Of a stretch of DNA of 64,000 bases, positions 23,577-37,900 are shown one piece after another. The stretch spans positions 10,656,885 to 10,720,884 of the forward strand of contig JACBWW010000028.1 of assembly GCA_020086605.1 (NCBI GenBank), written 5' to 3'. Position 1 is the first letter of the stretch; each line of letters opens with the position of its first letter. The position numbers were made by a program, and so were the translations under genes. Source of the stretch: Lanius collurio. Lineage: Eukaryota; Chordata; Aves; Passeriformes; Laniidae. The notes beneath the pieces are model-generated. The model saw only the letters and a program-made list of their open reading frames with translations. It did no database searches and had not been told where the DNA came from.

Positions 23577-26500
23577 AAAGGAAATATGCTTGGATGGAAA
23601 TACAACCAGCAGTGTTAATTAAAAAGAAGGTTTAGAGATTCAGGTGGAATCTCAATTTCTGCTTCACAAAGTGCTTGCTACATGACTGTTGCAGCTTCTC
23701 CTGCAGTTTTGGGTGGGTCTCCTTGGACTAAAACACCTGGAGAGATTGAGACTGTTCATAAAATTTTGGCAAGCACAATGCGTGCAACCGTGAGTGAATG
23801 TTTACACTGCTGCAGGAGACTCTTAAAAGGATATGGGCACTCCAGTCTGTCCCAGGAGGGAAAATCTTGTGTGTAAAAGATGTCCCCCTTCCATAACAAG
23901 CATATCTTTTGCATCCAGGACTGCCAGCCATGACTGGGACACTTTCTGAATAAGAGTAACCAGGTCAGAGAAATTTAGAACAGCAGCAGTTAAAGACAGT
24001 ATTGGCATGAAATTTTCTATGACAAAGGCTAAACCACAACTGTCTGTTAAGATCTTTCTCTGGCCAGACAGGAGAATTAGGAAGGGAGTATGAGTGAGTG
24101 CTAGTACTTCTTTCCTCTAAGTCAGTTACCAATATATATCTACTAGAAATTTTACAAATTTTTTATGAGAACAAACTGAAATCCAAATGTATGGGCCATT
24201 ATTGTGTATGTATTGATAGGACTCCATTAGTGGGTTTTTAATGCCTCCTGGCTTATGATCATAATGCTTCTGCAAATCAGTCACTTGGATTGGATTGAAT
24301 TGAGAGTTTTTTTGCATATAATTTTCCTGTCCACCCTGAGGTTTTTAGTGGATCCGGTGTCATCCACAAAGGAATTTGAGGAAGCTGAAGAACCATTTTG
24401 CCTTAGTTAATTATCATGAGGATCACTGACTATATTTTCATTAGGTCAAGGAACCTATTTGTCAGTCCAAGGAACAAAATTCCCATTTATGGTTTCATGA
24501 CTGGTTGATGAACTGCCAATTCGTGTTTCAGTCTTTCTTTCTTAATCAGTACCTGAGAACTTTGACAGACATTTAGAATAAATTAGAATATTCTGAAAGT
24601 ACAATAAAAAGAGAAAATTAGTCAGTCTGTCAGTCTCAAGAATGAGAACGGTTCCTCTTCAGAAAGGGCTTGAGAAATATTGTGACAAGAATTGGTTTCT
24701 GTGGATTGAAACAGTAATATTCTTTCACAAAAAGGAGTTATATGCTACATGGAAGCATGGAAATTAAGGTGAATTTTGTATTATATATCTATTTTTGACA
24801 CAGATGATTCTTTTTACAGGTTTCAGTTACCATCTCATCTCCTCCTGATCCTAACAGTTTTTCCAAAGCAGTGCTCATATCCATGGTTAAAACTGTACTG
24901 TGACTACTCATTAGAAGAGCATTTAGCAGGTAGAACAGCAGCTCTTGCATCAAACATGATGTAAGCCCATTCTTAAAAATATGACTATGCATGAGACTCA
25001 GTGGCCAGCTTCAGCAAGGCCAGGGACAACATAGCCTCATTCTCTTATCCTCATGAGATACCTCAACCCTCTGGGTGGTATTATTAGTTTTAGTTTTTCA
25101 CTCTCTAGATACGCATTGAACCTTGTTTGCTTGATAAGCATTAATCACATATGTTAGCAACTAGTTGTTTTAAAACATTTTATGCAGAGCCTGTTCTCTT
25201 ATCATTTGTTTTCATCTTCATTTTCATCTGGCTGAATTTCATTATTTTAATGTGGAAGACAGAAGATTTGAAGCTGAACATATAAATGCTATCAGTCATT
25301 GCTGTCACCATCTTGTTTAGAAAATAAGCAGTGGCAGAATTCTGTTTTATTTTTGACATGTTTTAGTAAAACTAACAAATGTTCTTTATTGATTACATGG
25401 CTTCAATCTTCCTCAGCAGTAAACAAAAGAAAAAACTAAACGGATCCACTACTAGGATCCAGAAAACAGCAGGATGAATAAATGCTTAAAAAAATCTGTT
25501 AGTGTAAAGGATAGAAAAACCTTAGCAAATCACTTTACTCCTTTCAAACTCAATGTCCCTAAATAATAATTCCTTCTTATAAACATTTCCATACATAGCT
25601 TTAGAGTTATTATATATTGTAAAGGAGTTGATGTGCTCCACTATTTTTAAGTGTTGACAGATATCACTTTAGAATCCTTTTATTCACATAAGAGAATTTA
25701 TTTCTAGTAAGATTTTTCCATAACTAATGTGGTTATCAAATATTAAAGCAGCACTGAATCAAAAATACTTTCTGCTTGTTGGAAGAATAAAAGAGCATAT
25801 TAAAAGAACTGCTAAGTAGCCTTATTAATAGGAAACATCTGTTAAAATAATGTGTATGCTCAGTGTTATTGCCCACTGTGTGCCCTTTCTTACTTGTTCT
25901 CTATTGTCCTTCATTACACAGCTTGAAAGCAATTTACTGACAAGGACTTACTGATTTTTTTCATCTTGCTGCACTTGGTAGAGCAAAGACAGTATTTAGT
26001 GAATTTTGGGCCTTGATTTTTGTTTTCTCATAAAAAGAACCATGTTAAAAGACAATATTATGGCTATAAAATCAAGCCACTGAAACCTGGGAAATTAAAA
26101 GAATATGGAAAGCTGTATCCCCACAGAAGATCTTGTAGCAGCAGTAACTGGAACAACACAAGATATTCTTCCTAACTCTGTTCTAAGAACTATTGAACTG
26201 CTTTTTCTGCATGTTTTGGGCTTTTAGGGAGTATTTGGGCTATTTAATCTGGGGTACCAAGCTGAATATTTCAATCAAAGTGCCTGAAGTGTTGCAAATG
26301 AAAACATTGAAAAGTGTGTCTTGTAACAGGTCAAGTAATCTTAATATTAACCTCTTTTCAGTAAATGGTTGTTAAAAGCCTAGTGCACTTTGAAAGTTAA
26401 GTAAAATTATGGATAATAGCACTTCACAATCATCCAGTAAACTCATCACAGTCATTAGCAAAGCATACTTCACCTAATGCCTGGAAATGAGAAAATTGTT

Positions 26501-27862
26501 TCCTCACCTTAATACTAGGGCTCTCTGACACAAAAAATTGCAAAGAAACTTCCTGACAGAAGTGGAAACAGTCCAGGCAGCCTCAGTACTTGAACCACAA
26601 GAGATCATTCCGTTAATAAAAGCACAAGGCTAGATAATCATATAAAAGATCTAGAAAGTCAATCTGAGAAACACAAAAATAAATCTGAAGTCATGAAAGC
26701 TAATAAGAGTTTTGCAACTGGTGTGAGACATGCTAAATGAAGCTTGAGAAGGAAATTGAAAGAATGGAGACTTGTAGAAAAAACAAGTATATAGGATTGC
26801 TGACAATTCCTACAAGTAAGAAGGAAGAAATCACATAGGGAGTCAGAGAGAAATACTAGTTGTTGATGAAGAAGATTGTTTTTGCTAGAAGGAATACTGC
26901 CATAAGGACTCCCACCAGAGACTGAGGGAGCAGAAATGCAGTATATCTAATGACTGAAGTAACATAACTTGCATACAGACTGCTTTCATGCAGGGACAGA
27001 TCATCACCAATGCAAATACAGAAAGCTCCAGCTAGTCCTGTTTAGGGAACGCTTTTCATGAGACTGTTAATCTCCCTTCTGCATAACTATTCAGTGACAA
27101 GTCTGTGAGGTATCTGAACAATGCTGCTGCAGCTCAGAAAGGGAATTATGTTTATTGACAAAGAATTCTGGCAATAGTATCACAAATCATAATCTATAAG
27201 TTAGATATCACCTAAAGCACTTCAGCAGAGGTTTCCCCTTCAGTGGACAAATGGCAAAATTACAGATGTGCCCATAATTAGCAACAGCTTCCCCACAATC
27301 AGTGGAAATTCAGGGGTGAAAGGGAAAGTGTGCAAGAAGATTTAAGCTTACTTTGCAGACCATGGATGGTCTGTATCCTTTTTGATGAGAGTGGAAACTT
27401 TAACATCCCAGGTTAAAGTTGGGTTTTTTTACATCACTGCAGCAGAAAAATAGCAACTATTTTAAAATCAGAAGACTCTAAGCATAAACAAGACACACTA
27501 ACAAACCTGACCTTTAAGCTCAAAATTATGTGGCTTTACAAGAATTGCTACAAAGAACTTTCCTTCATACTTGGGGAAAACAAAATCTACAGAAAATAGT
27601 ATGTGATTAAAATATAATTAAGGAATATTTCTCATCCAAAGCAAAAAGATTTCTTTTTCTCCTTTTGAAATAATCAAATTATTTGTTATTATGAGAGTAC
27701 TTTTGGGCTCTTTTAAAAAGCAAGAATTCAGCTAATCATGCACAATAGCTTTCAAATAAAACCCTGTGTGGTAAAGCTTTAAAAAAAATGCTGCTGACTA
27801 TGTTTCATCCATGAACAGGAGGACTAAGAGAGTTTTCATTTCAGACTATTTGTGTACACATC

Positions 27863-28622
27863 TGTCATGGTTCCTGGAGAAGTTTAGCACTATGTGTGTG
27901 TAACCCAATCTATGTATTCTACTGCCCTCCACTTCATGTCTGAAAAACTGTTAATAATGGGTGGCTCACAGTAGCTGCCCAGTACACATCTGACACCTTA
28001 GGCTACAAGCTGGGTGCTAAACTAGATAAAGAGGCAAACCCTGCTAGGCAGGGTAATGTTTCTTTTTCTTCACACCAATGACTCAGCCTTGATAACTCCC
28101 TCTGGGGAGCAGCACAGTCCCACCCATCCTGAGGAGGCCATGTCTTCCAATGGGCCATAATGACCTCAGTGCCAACAACAGAGCAGCTGCAACAACCATC
28201 GAGGACTTCAGAAAATACCCTATGACTCACAGGGTTACATCATTCCATTGTGAAACTACCTGCCCCTGGAGAGGTACTGAGAATTCCCCTCTGAACCTGA
28301 GTGGATAAAATTGGGGACTTGGGGCATTACCCCCACTGGACAGATCCAGAGGAGGACCAGACCTGCCACAGGACCACAGTATTCTGCTGCAACCATCACT
28401 TCAACAGGACTGCAACCACCGCTTGGTAGGACTGGGACCACCACTCAGACCAAGTGGGTGCCAGGTTGTGCTCTGCTTGCAGGTTTAAGCCAGTTCTTCT
28501 GTGTATCATCACATTTATTGTTATCTTTCTATTAAATTGAACCTCCGACCTGAAATCTCACTCAAGGTGTTTGTGTGAGGTTCATTTCTCCCTCCAGTTC
28601 ACTTTCAGACCTGTGCCACCTC
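27863..28622 (+). mobile_element. Endogenous retrovirus LTR, passerine type
   Basis: The element opens with TGTCATGGTTCCTGG. Its 3' half carries wording I recognise from LTRs repeated widely in songbird genomes: GAATTCCCCTCTGAACCTGAG, AAAATTGGGGACT, GACAGATCCAGAGGAGGACC, CCAGTTCTTCTGTGTATCATC, then a poly(A) signal ATTAAA at 28531 and a U5-like TGTGTGAGGTTCATTTCTCC. It probably ends at CAGACCTGTGCCA near 28620, giving about 760 bp bounded by TG and CA. No primer-binding site or internal retroviral genes follow, so it is best read as a solo LTR. The chance frames at 28003-28535 belong to it. The family name is not certain. Confidence 0.7.
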
Positions 28623-30598
28623 TTCCTGTCTTGCTTCAGAAAAGCCTCACACTCATTCTGGCCTACCAGAATGGTGCTCCTTAAAACACTTCTCCCCACT
28701 GCAGTTTACAGACCTACTTACCTCTATATATACCTCTACCACATGTTTTCTGAGCAGTCACCTTCCATCTGTACTCTCTGTGACTGTGACTGTCTCCATT
28801 CAGTGGGTGAGCTACCTAGTATGGCCTTTGCTTCATTGTAGAAAGAAAGGTTTGTGTCTCTAACCTTCCAATGAGTACAAATCTTAGTGTAGCTTGGTAT
28901 TCCTGAGGTTTATTTGCTCAACTCCTAAAGCCTATTTTCTTTCTGGAAATTAGACTAGTCAACTGGATGTTGGGCTGTAGGAGGCATACAGCTTGGCTGA
29001 AGGAAGGTAAAGATCCATCACTGGAAACACCGTGGAGATAAGAGAATTATGTCAGTCAGCTGAATTCCTAGTGGAGAAGAGCTCCACATTAAAGAAAGCA
29101 CTTCTGACAAATGTCTTTGTGTATCCTCTGTGCTGACCTGCTCCAAGAAGCCCCAGATTGCAACTATCCACAGAAAGCAACCTACACATCTTTTCCAGTG
29201 AAGGCTCTCCATGATCCTTTTGGAACTAGCATGGGAAGGGATGGGATCAGACTGCTGTTGGATATCTGTAGTTTTAAGAGCCATCCTGCCAGCACAGATC
29301 CACATGGTCTGTGCAAGTAAATGGGAACACCCCTTAACTCTCACCTACAGATACCCGTTCTTATGTCCCTAGCCTCTCTTACATCTCTCTTTAGTCTCTG
29401 ATAAATCTGCATATCTTCCTTGACCTTGTCATCACTTAGGACTGTTTAAAATGTCATCCTGCCTTGCTGCTGAGTAACAATACATACAGAGATAAGAATT
29501 TGATTAAAGGATGCAAGAAGGAAAATGTATGCAACATTTCTATGTTTCTGTATTCAGTAGCAAAAAAGCAGTAATATTGATATGCAAATACTTATTTAAT
29601 GTCTGACATAATGTGCACAGATAGTAGAAATTAAAATCACTGGGAAAATTGATAGTGCATCTTAAAGGCTATTATTTAGAACATAAGAAAGAAAAGAATT
29701 ATAAACATTACTTTATAAAGAAAGAAACAAGATATTATGGTGATTCAGTAGATATAGTGCCGTGTTTCCTTCAGGAAATTTTCAGACATTCATATTTTTT
29801 CTACCAGAATATTTAAAAACACATTTAAACTACACATGGTAGATGATTTTGCACACTGAGCAAATGAAATCTTTTGACTTCATTTGGTAAATGAGTTATT
29901 TTATAGCTTATTTGGTAAAGAAGCAAAGTTTCTGACTTTTTTACATAATGGACACAAGCTGCTGACTGTTCTCTAAATGAGACAGTGAAATTGCCTATTG
30001 TTCTAGGGAAGTAATTTTTCAAAATCATTTTAACTTACATATTTGTTGGCTAAGCCTATCAAATTTACTCATAGAACAGCTTTCAGAAAGCTACAGACAG
30101 TAAACACATTTACCCACAGCTTCTATGTAATGCTCCATACAAAATTTAAACAATTGTTCATATCCCATATCTTACACATGCATTAGGAAAGACTTCGTTT
30201 TGTGCCTTATGGGGATGAAATTTTCATGTGGAATAAACACACTTTAAAAATATGACCCCAAACCTTCTAAGAAAACCTTTTTCTTTTTTTCACTGGTTCC
30301 ATTGTTTATAAAACCTAAAAAGTTAATATTCATGATATTTGAGTTAAGATAAAAGAATGCATGAAATTATTAATTCGGCTTTTCTTGAAAAGGTCTTCAA
30401 AAGATTTCATCATTTTGAACACTAGCCTGGGTTTTAGTCTTAAAGACATTTTTTCTCAAATCAATTCTGAATCTTAGTTTAAGGTCACAATTAAAACATA
30501 ATAGAAACATCAAAATATACCAACATGTAAGGCATACATGGTTTTTTCAACAAAAGTTCAAATCAAAGTTCTTGGCACTACCCATACAGAAAAGTAGG
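28623..30598. other. AT-rich non-coding stretch
   Basis: No gene or element is recognised. Two overlapping opposed frames at 29018-29344 (108 residues) and 29111-29320 have no motif and look like chance. Confidence 0.5.
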
Positions 30599-31363
30599 TA
30601 GAGCCTGAAGTGCTGTTGATGGAGGGATATGTGAGTTTTAGGCAGCAGAGGCTGGCAAGTTAAGGAGGGTGAGTGACCCTTTCTGTGACTTACCATTGGA
30701 AATGCACAGAGCTTTGCCTTGGGATGAGTCAGGAGTTTATGGATTGAGATTAGCTAGCAGCCCCTGTGGACACAGGGCCCCATGTTGGACTAAGGGTTTA
30801 CCACCAGGATTTGTGACCCTGCAGGTCCTACAATGCCTGAAGGACAGCACCCCATGCAAGGGACACATACTGGAGCAGTTTGTGAAGAACTGAAGTCCAT
30901 GCAAGGGACCCATCATGGAGAAATTCAAGGAGGACTGCATCTCATGGGAGGGATCCCATGCTGGAGCAGGGGAGCAAGGTACCTCAGGAGGAGGTAGCAG
31001 TACAGACAATGTGTGATGAACTGACTGCAGCCCCCACTACCTATCCCCCAGCACCAGTGGGAAGGAGAAGTTAATTTGGAATAAAATCAAGCCCAGGAGG
31101 GAGGAACGGATGGGTTGAAGATTTTTTTAAGTGTTGATTTTGGTTCTCATTACCTTACTTTGATTCGAATTATAAGAAATTAAACTAATTTCCCTGAGTT
31201 GAGCTTGTTTTGCCCACAACAGCAACAGGTGAGTGATCTCCTTGTCTTTACCTTGATCTGTGACCTTTTTGTTCTAAATTTTTTCCCCTGACAAGGTAAG
31301 GAAAAGAGTGATAGAGTGCCTTTGGCGGGTAACTGGCTTCCAACCAAGCTCAAACCACCATAG
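30599..31363 (+). mobile_element. Endogenous retrovirus LTR-like element with internal tandem module
   Basis: This segment resembles a second family of avian LTRs. From about 30840 a 46-48-bp module is repeated nearly three times, each with a CATGCAAGGGA-like start and a GGAGAA/GGAGCAG middle. It then runs through GAACTGACTGCAGCCCCC, GAAGGAGAAGTTAATTTGGA, CTCATTACCTTACTTTGATTCG, AAATTAAACTAATTTCCCTGAG and GCCCACAACAGCAACAGGTGAGTGATC. It ends in GTAACTGGCTTCCAACC and CAAACCACCATA, a degraded form of the ACTACA-type end. In related copies I recall, AATAAA stands where this copy has AGAAATTAAAC, which suggests the plus strand is sense. The left edge is uncertain and no internal genes are present. 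Confidence 0.55.
30844..30970 (+). repeat. Imperfect 46-48-bp module, about 2.7 copies
   Basis: Three units begin near 30844, 30892 and 30937. Each contains CATG(C/G)(A/G)AGGGA, a second CAT, TGGAG and, in the first two, a GAA(C/G)-to-ACTG ending. It lies inside the LTR-like element. Confidence 0.7.
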
Positions 31364-34300
31364 TCATGGTATAGTAATTCCATATTTCTATGGAAAACAG
31401 CTTCTTCCTTTTGGGCATTCAAGTATTCAGATGACATGTTGTGCCCATGGCCTATGTAGTGACTCTCTGTTTCATATGCACTGAAATTTTAGGCATAGCT
31501 ACTGTGCTGTATTCAGCATTCATATATTGCTAAACAAAACTGACTGCTGACTGGATGTAGATACAACATAGAAAAAAGAGATAATACATTTGTATAGGCT
31601 ATTCTAATAAAAGTGATTAATCAATATTCACTATGGTAATTAAGAACAAAATATGCAGCAGAGAGGTGCTGATATAGTTTTATCTGCTGACATGAATACT
31701 GGAGAAAAGATCAGCCTTACAACCTGATCAAGAAAAAAAAAGTAGCAATTAAGTCATCAAATAACAGATACCTAGTTTGCCTAACATGTGCAGTGATTTG
31801 AATTTGAAATAACAGCTCATAATATTTGGGGCTGTAGATAAGCATTTTATGTGATCAACCCCTTAGTAGCAAGTCCTTTATGTGCTCCTGTGATATATTC
31901 ACAGACACAATGCACTCAATTTTGAAGGTTTCACTCCATGAAATGTGAATACAAACAATTTTTTAAATGAATGAAGTCTGTGTTCTAATATATCTTCCTT
32001 GCTCATATATATTGCTGTGTCTACTTACCTGTATAATTACACTTCAACTTGAAAAACATTCCTGACATCTTTTCCATAAATTAATTAAAAATTAGTAACC
32101 TACTGATAGCACTCATTAAACATGTACAGATAATTTCATGATATTCAGCATTTGTGTTCTAGCACATTGAATTAGAACAGTCCATCTGCCTAATTAGGTC
32201 TAAGGGAAAGTTATCAAGATTTTTTTTGGTCTTTATTTTTTTTTTATTTAAGACTTTTTGTATGTGCATAAGCATAACAGTCTGACTCTCCTTAAAGTGT
32301 CAAGTCCAAAATATCATTCCACAGTTCATATAAGCTTTTTTTCACTTGACCACCGGGTTCATTCACTCCATGTTTTAAGCTGTGATACTAGGTATGTATT
32401 CTCACATTGCCATGTACCACTAGCTTTGTTTCAGCTCCAACAAGCCATAAGAAACTTTTGTATTTATTCAGATAAACAGAGCAGTTTGCAGACTTGGTCC
32501 CCATAAAGGAAACCCTTGAAGCACCAGGCTGCCTGTCTTGCTTCCTCTTTGTGTTCAAACTAAATATTTATATCTGGTTGTAGCTAGGGAGAGAAACCCT
32601 AGCACCACAGGACCTGCTGAGAAGAGAACAGCATTTCTGATGCTGCATTGTAAGTAGCTTGATGGAAGAAAACAGCTTACAAGGGTATCACTTGTGGGTT
32701 GTGTGATTCCAAGAAGTGATAGCAAAGCAATTAAAGAAATTGTTGTGTCTATGCACTGCTATGACATCATTCTTCTTCAATAAATACATACTGCTTAGCA
32801 ATATCCATGGAGGTGTAAGCATCAACTTTGTGAAAAAATCAGATCGGATTAATCTAGGCTCAAGTGTACAAGGACAAGTGACTTAAATCAGTTGCAGTGA
32901 TAATTTATGTTACCAAAAAACTGCCATGTGACTGAGTGTAACTTAACCACAAACACCATCCACATGAATCAGACTTGATTATCAAAGCCCTGCTCCAATT
33001 GACCAGACTAGTCTAGTACCAACTGGATGTCTTGGAGACATAGATGAAAACATGATTTCTCTCTTCATTGTCATTTAGCTAAAATGCATTATTTCCCCTT
33101 AGTGAATAATCAAGTATATAGTTAAAAAAAAAAAAAAGACAGGAAGAATTAACATCTATCATAAATTTCCAGAATTAACCTACTGATAAAACATATTTGG
33201 AGAAATTCAGGATTCACCTTTTATCCTGATGCAAAACTACAGTACTTGAACACAAACTATTTAGTGTATTTATTTAAGAACAGCTTGAAAATGCTTGGCT
33301 TTCCATTTTTGATAAAAAGACCAAACTAAACTCTTTTGTGATTAAAAATGTGAAATCTTTATGAAACGATCAGAGGTCAGATGACAAGTGAAGACAAAAT
33401 GTTTGCAATAAGAATAAGCATGTTCATCAAAAACAAAACTGAATCTAACACAGGAATCAGAGATATGCAAAATCAAATGGGTTGTGGATATACAATGTGA
33501 CAATATTATTTTTCAGTGCTAACCTTCTCTAGACTAATCTCTTTTGAGATATACTTAGAATTTTATATTAGCCAGTTACCAGAAAATCCATATGCTTTAA
33601 GAAAAAAAACTGGTTGTCAGCCCAATACCCTGACTGAAAACGAGGTAATTCTCAGTAGAAGAAACTTGGAAAAGACACCATGGCAACTGAGTCATATATA
33701 ACAGAAGAAATTCTTACATTTCAGATGGGAGAAAAAAGATCATAAATTCAAATGGGAGAACAAAGGAAACAACAGGTGTCAAAACATTAATTAAGAGAGC
33801 ACTTAAAGCACCATCAAGTTGCATGCATTTTACAAAAAACAAAACCACTATAATTAATAAACCTCTGAGCATTATAAAGGATGTATTTTGCATATTTTAT
33901 AGTAATATTATATAGAAAAGGCAAAGGGTTGATTTAAATAAAAAGAGTGAATTTGTTTAATGGAGTAGCTCTGGGGTGGGGAGAAGATGCTCATCACAGC
34001 CCTCCCAAGTAATTGGTCTGACTGACAATACAGTACTAAAAAGTAGTTGATTGAATGTAAGACTCAGTAGCTTGTCTCATAATACTCTTAAGTTTTAGTG
34101 GCAATAAACTTAGTATTTAGGAAAATTTGAGAAAATGCTGTGAAGGCAGAAGGTGAATTTGTGCCTGAAGTCTATCCCAAAACTGCAAACACCACCTTCT
34201 GCTCCTGCAACGACCCGGTTTTACTCAGTAGTGCTGTTTAGAAGTAGGGACCGCATTTTCACAAGATAGTAGTTTAACAAGTAGAAGTCATTTATGGGAT

Positions 34301-34523
34301 TTTCTTTCTTTATTCAGATCAGACTCATTTGCATCATAAGGCCCAGTGCCTTGATGGCAGTGGAGAGTACCATGATGCAGATCAGGAGTCGTTCACAGGG
34401 TAAAAATCATTCCATTCCCCCACACTTAGGTTGATTATGTGCCAGGCTGGTTTCTCAGAGTTACTCTTTCTCATGGAAAAAATTTTGGAATATAATTCTG
34501 AAAAGGAGTTTAAAGATATATAA

Positions 34524-34541
34524 CATATATATATATATATT
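34524..34541. repeat. (TA)n dinucleotide run
   Basis: A short AT/TA microsatellite of about nine units lies in AT-rich unique sequence. Confidence 0.8.
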
Positions 34542-34849
34542 GTAAATGTGCTTAAACACATAAAAACTTGTAATACAAAAGACAGTATTGCAGACCTGCA
34601 TTTCCAGTTTAGTTTTCCCATTAGTTTGCATTTTGTATATTTGATTGTATTTATACTTGCCTGACAATCCTTCTCCCTCTTGGTGCTTTCATTACCCTAC
34701 TCTTTGAATAATTGCTGCAGAGATGCTGAAGTACAGGCTAAAGGATTATACGATACCATTCTAAGGCTACTTGGAAAGTACAAGTGCAAGGCAGACTCTA
34801 CTTGCCATTAGTAGATCACCTAACAAGAAACACCCACCACAAATTGCAG

Positions 34850-34935
34850 ATTGAGCAGGTCAGGTTGGACATTAGTTGAAACCCAACACTGGAACAGTAT
34901 GCCCAGGAGAGGAGGTAGGTTTCCAAGATTTAGCT
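34850..34935 (+). mobile_element. Possible CR1 3'-region remnant
   Basis: GGTTGGACATTAG, then AACACTGGAACAGTATGCCCAGG, resembles the CR1 3' UTR phrase in which a copy's GGACATTAGGAAG and CTGGAACAGGTTGCCCAG follow each other. The match is short, with a deletion between the two words, and the surroundings do not continue it. Confidence 0.3.
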
Positions 34936-37900
34936 GCACTACGCAGACTGACCCATCCTGGAACCAGAAAGAACTTCCTTTGTACAGGTTGCACATGAGG
35001 CCCAGTCTTAACAGCTGTGCTGTGATTACAGACAGGATGAGGCACTCCATGGTATTGTGCTAGCACTCTACAATTCCTCTCCAGAGAATATCAAGTAGGA
35101 AAATATACTTGGAAATGTAGGTGCTCAGGAAATCTTAGACCTCACACCATGCTGTAAAATTCATCAGTGCATACATGGACAGAGCAGGACAATGCAACAG
35201 ACTTGCTGCCATGTACAGATTTACCACACACATGGCCAACATTTGGTCCAGTTGCCACGTTTCCTAGTACTGCACATTGTGATACTATGAAATAAAGAGA
35301 GAAAAAAATGTAAAACATTATCTAGATATTTCAAAAGTCAGGATTTGTCACAAAATTGACCTCATAATGCAGTAGGGTGGTTCAGGTTGCTTTGCAACAA
35401 ATCAAAACAAGATGGAAAACAAAACAGAACAAAAAAACCAAATTAAGAATACCACCAGATATTCTGACTAGCTTTTTTTCACCTTAATATGTTTGCTGCA
35501 TTTTGGGGTGGGACATAAGTAATATGTGGTCCACAGAGGGTAGTAAAGGGCATTTCAAGACTGATTCTCTTTACAGAAAAATCTTAAAAACAAGGCTCAT
35601 GAATTCAGACAATACATGTTATTTGTAAAGTTTGTATTCAGAACACACATTTATATAACAGTTCTAAGAAATATATACACATGGCAGAGCACTACCTTTA
35701 CAAAATGCACTTCTACTTTGTATTAGTAAAATTATTCACATATATAATTACAGGAGCAGCCCCTAAAATTAGATATAAATAACCAATTACCCCTGTAATT
35801 GAGTATCAAAAGAAATCTGATTACTATGATGGTTACAGTTTGTTAAAGCAAGGAAATAGTAATGAAACTTTCATTTTCTTTTTTAAAAAGCTATCTTTGC
35901 CGTACACAGAAAAAAAATATAAGTGTGCTTTCAAAAGGGAAGAAGAGGCTTGGTATTTTTCTTTGCCTTTTCTTTCTTTAACTTTTATGACAAAATTGCC
36001 GTATTTCCAATTTTCTCTAATAAACAGTAAATTTATCTTTAAATTCAATACTGATAAACTTAAAATGAAAATATAAATGTAAAATGAAATGGCTGTCAGG
36101 ATACTGTACAACACAGCAGGAGAAGCAGACACAAAAAAATACCAGACAGAGAAGATAAAAAAACATCATCAGCATCTATTACAATTTTATGTGGCATTCT
36201 GTAATCATAGATTTCATGTTAAAATATGAGCACGTTCCTCTGAATGAATACTGAGACACGCTTAATTGACTTAGTTTGGAAAACTTGCCATGGTTTCTCA
36301 CAGTCAACAAGATACTAATTTAATCCAATGCACAATTTAATTACACCCATAGTCTCAAACATTTTAAACTGAGCCTTTGTGTAAAAGCCAAGACCACAAT
36401 AAATCTGTGAGATGAAGTCTCTGTCATTTTTGCTGGCTGATGCAACATGACAACTGCAGCAGCAGTAGAAGTAACAAGAACATTAACTAGAGTGATAATC
36501 AACAATCTAGTCATGCACTTTGTCAGGTAAGAAACTATGGCATAACCCTTTTTTTAATGGTTCTAATGACTATACTGTAAAGATCGTATTTTGCTGTATA
36601 GACATGCTGTAACTCACTTCAAGACATGACAGCTGACTTTTCACTGTAAAGCAGTACAAAAATTTGTTCTGTTCAAGCTCATGACCAATGCAATATTTTA
36701 ATTCAGAAGAGTACAAATAGCAATTTCTGACATCCTCCATGATTAACATTTCATGACCTTATTCCTGCTTTTGTCCTGGTTCTCAGCTTTACATCCAGGT
36801 AGCTCTTCTCATTCTTAGAGTTAGCAAATTAGAACTCAGCACACCTGTGACATTTTCTCTTCATATAAATTTGGACCCAAAGCCTGGGCACAACATTTAG
36901 TAGGATATTCATCACAGTTGGACATGGAGCTTTTTTGATTTTGATTTTGTTTGTTTATGTGCAACTAACTCAGTTCCAGGCAGGACATCTTGTAGCCAGC
37001 TTTACTTGTTCAGCTGTGGGGTTCAGACTCCCATTTTTTTTTTCAATGATATCTCAGTTATCATGCTCTGCTACCCCACTGAACTTATTTGCTGCAGTTG
37101 AGAAATATTATGCAATTTTGAATGTGTCAGGTAGCAGAAACAGTGATTTATTATTAGGAGCTCACTAAAAGGTGTATAAAGAATAAAACATTCTTGATGT
37201 TTTAATCTGTCTTACAAAATATAACCATCCTCACTAAGCCAGGATCTGTACAAAGGTTATGCTTCACTGATATCTCTTTTCTTTAATAGTTGTTCCTTCT
37301 GACAGATAAGAAAGAAACCAAAAAAAATCCAGAAGATACATGGCTTGAAAGTGTGAATAACTGTTTAATGACAACAAAGAAACAGCCTTGTAGGATCTCT
37401 ATATCTAGTCTGCCATTCTCTGTGAGCATACATCTTTTTTTCTTGATCTTTATTCTATTCAGAAATGTTTTTGTATGCTACTTCCCATGTTACACTTTCA
37501 GTGTCATTCAGCTCATGTATAATCCAGCTCCTCTATTTGATCTTGTCTCATTGACAAAGTGTCCCACAGTTTGACTGTTTATCTGCTCAATTCCTTGAGC
37601 AATGACTGAATCCCTGGCACATGTGTTCTTTCTAAAGGAAGTCAATTCTTCTTGAGGTGGCTGTCATGCAGTATTGTAAGCAGAAAGTCCACAAAGAGCA
37701 GCCACTCTTTAGGTCTTTTCTGACCTAAATAGTTGGAAAGCTGTAGTTTCTAGCTATGTTCTCGATAACAGTATGGACTGGAGTGTTTCTTCATATGTGA
37801 GTTCTTTCACCATTGCAGTTAGCATCACATTTCTATGTTTTTTACATATGTTGTTGTTTTATTTTTTTGTAGTACTTCTGAAAAGTCCTAGGGTTAGCTC

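Larger units (their letters stand above)
18426..27862. other. AT-rich non-coding stretch, no recognised gene
   Basis: No exon or RNA gene is recognisable. Small items: a short TA run near 19226-19245, a TC-rich run at about 22072-22091, a GC-richer patch at about 22140-22300 of unknown origin, a 9-bp-stem hairpin at 23556-23576, and a 23-bp exact direct repeat at 20111 and 21868. The frames of 60-90 residues here have no motif. Confidence 0.55.
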
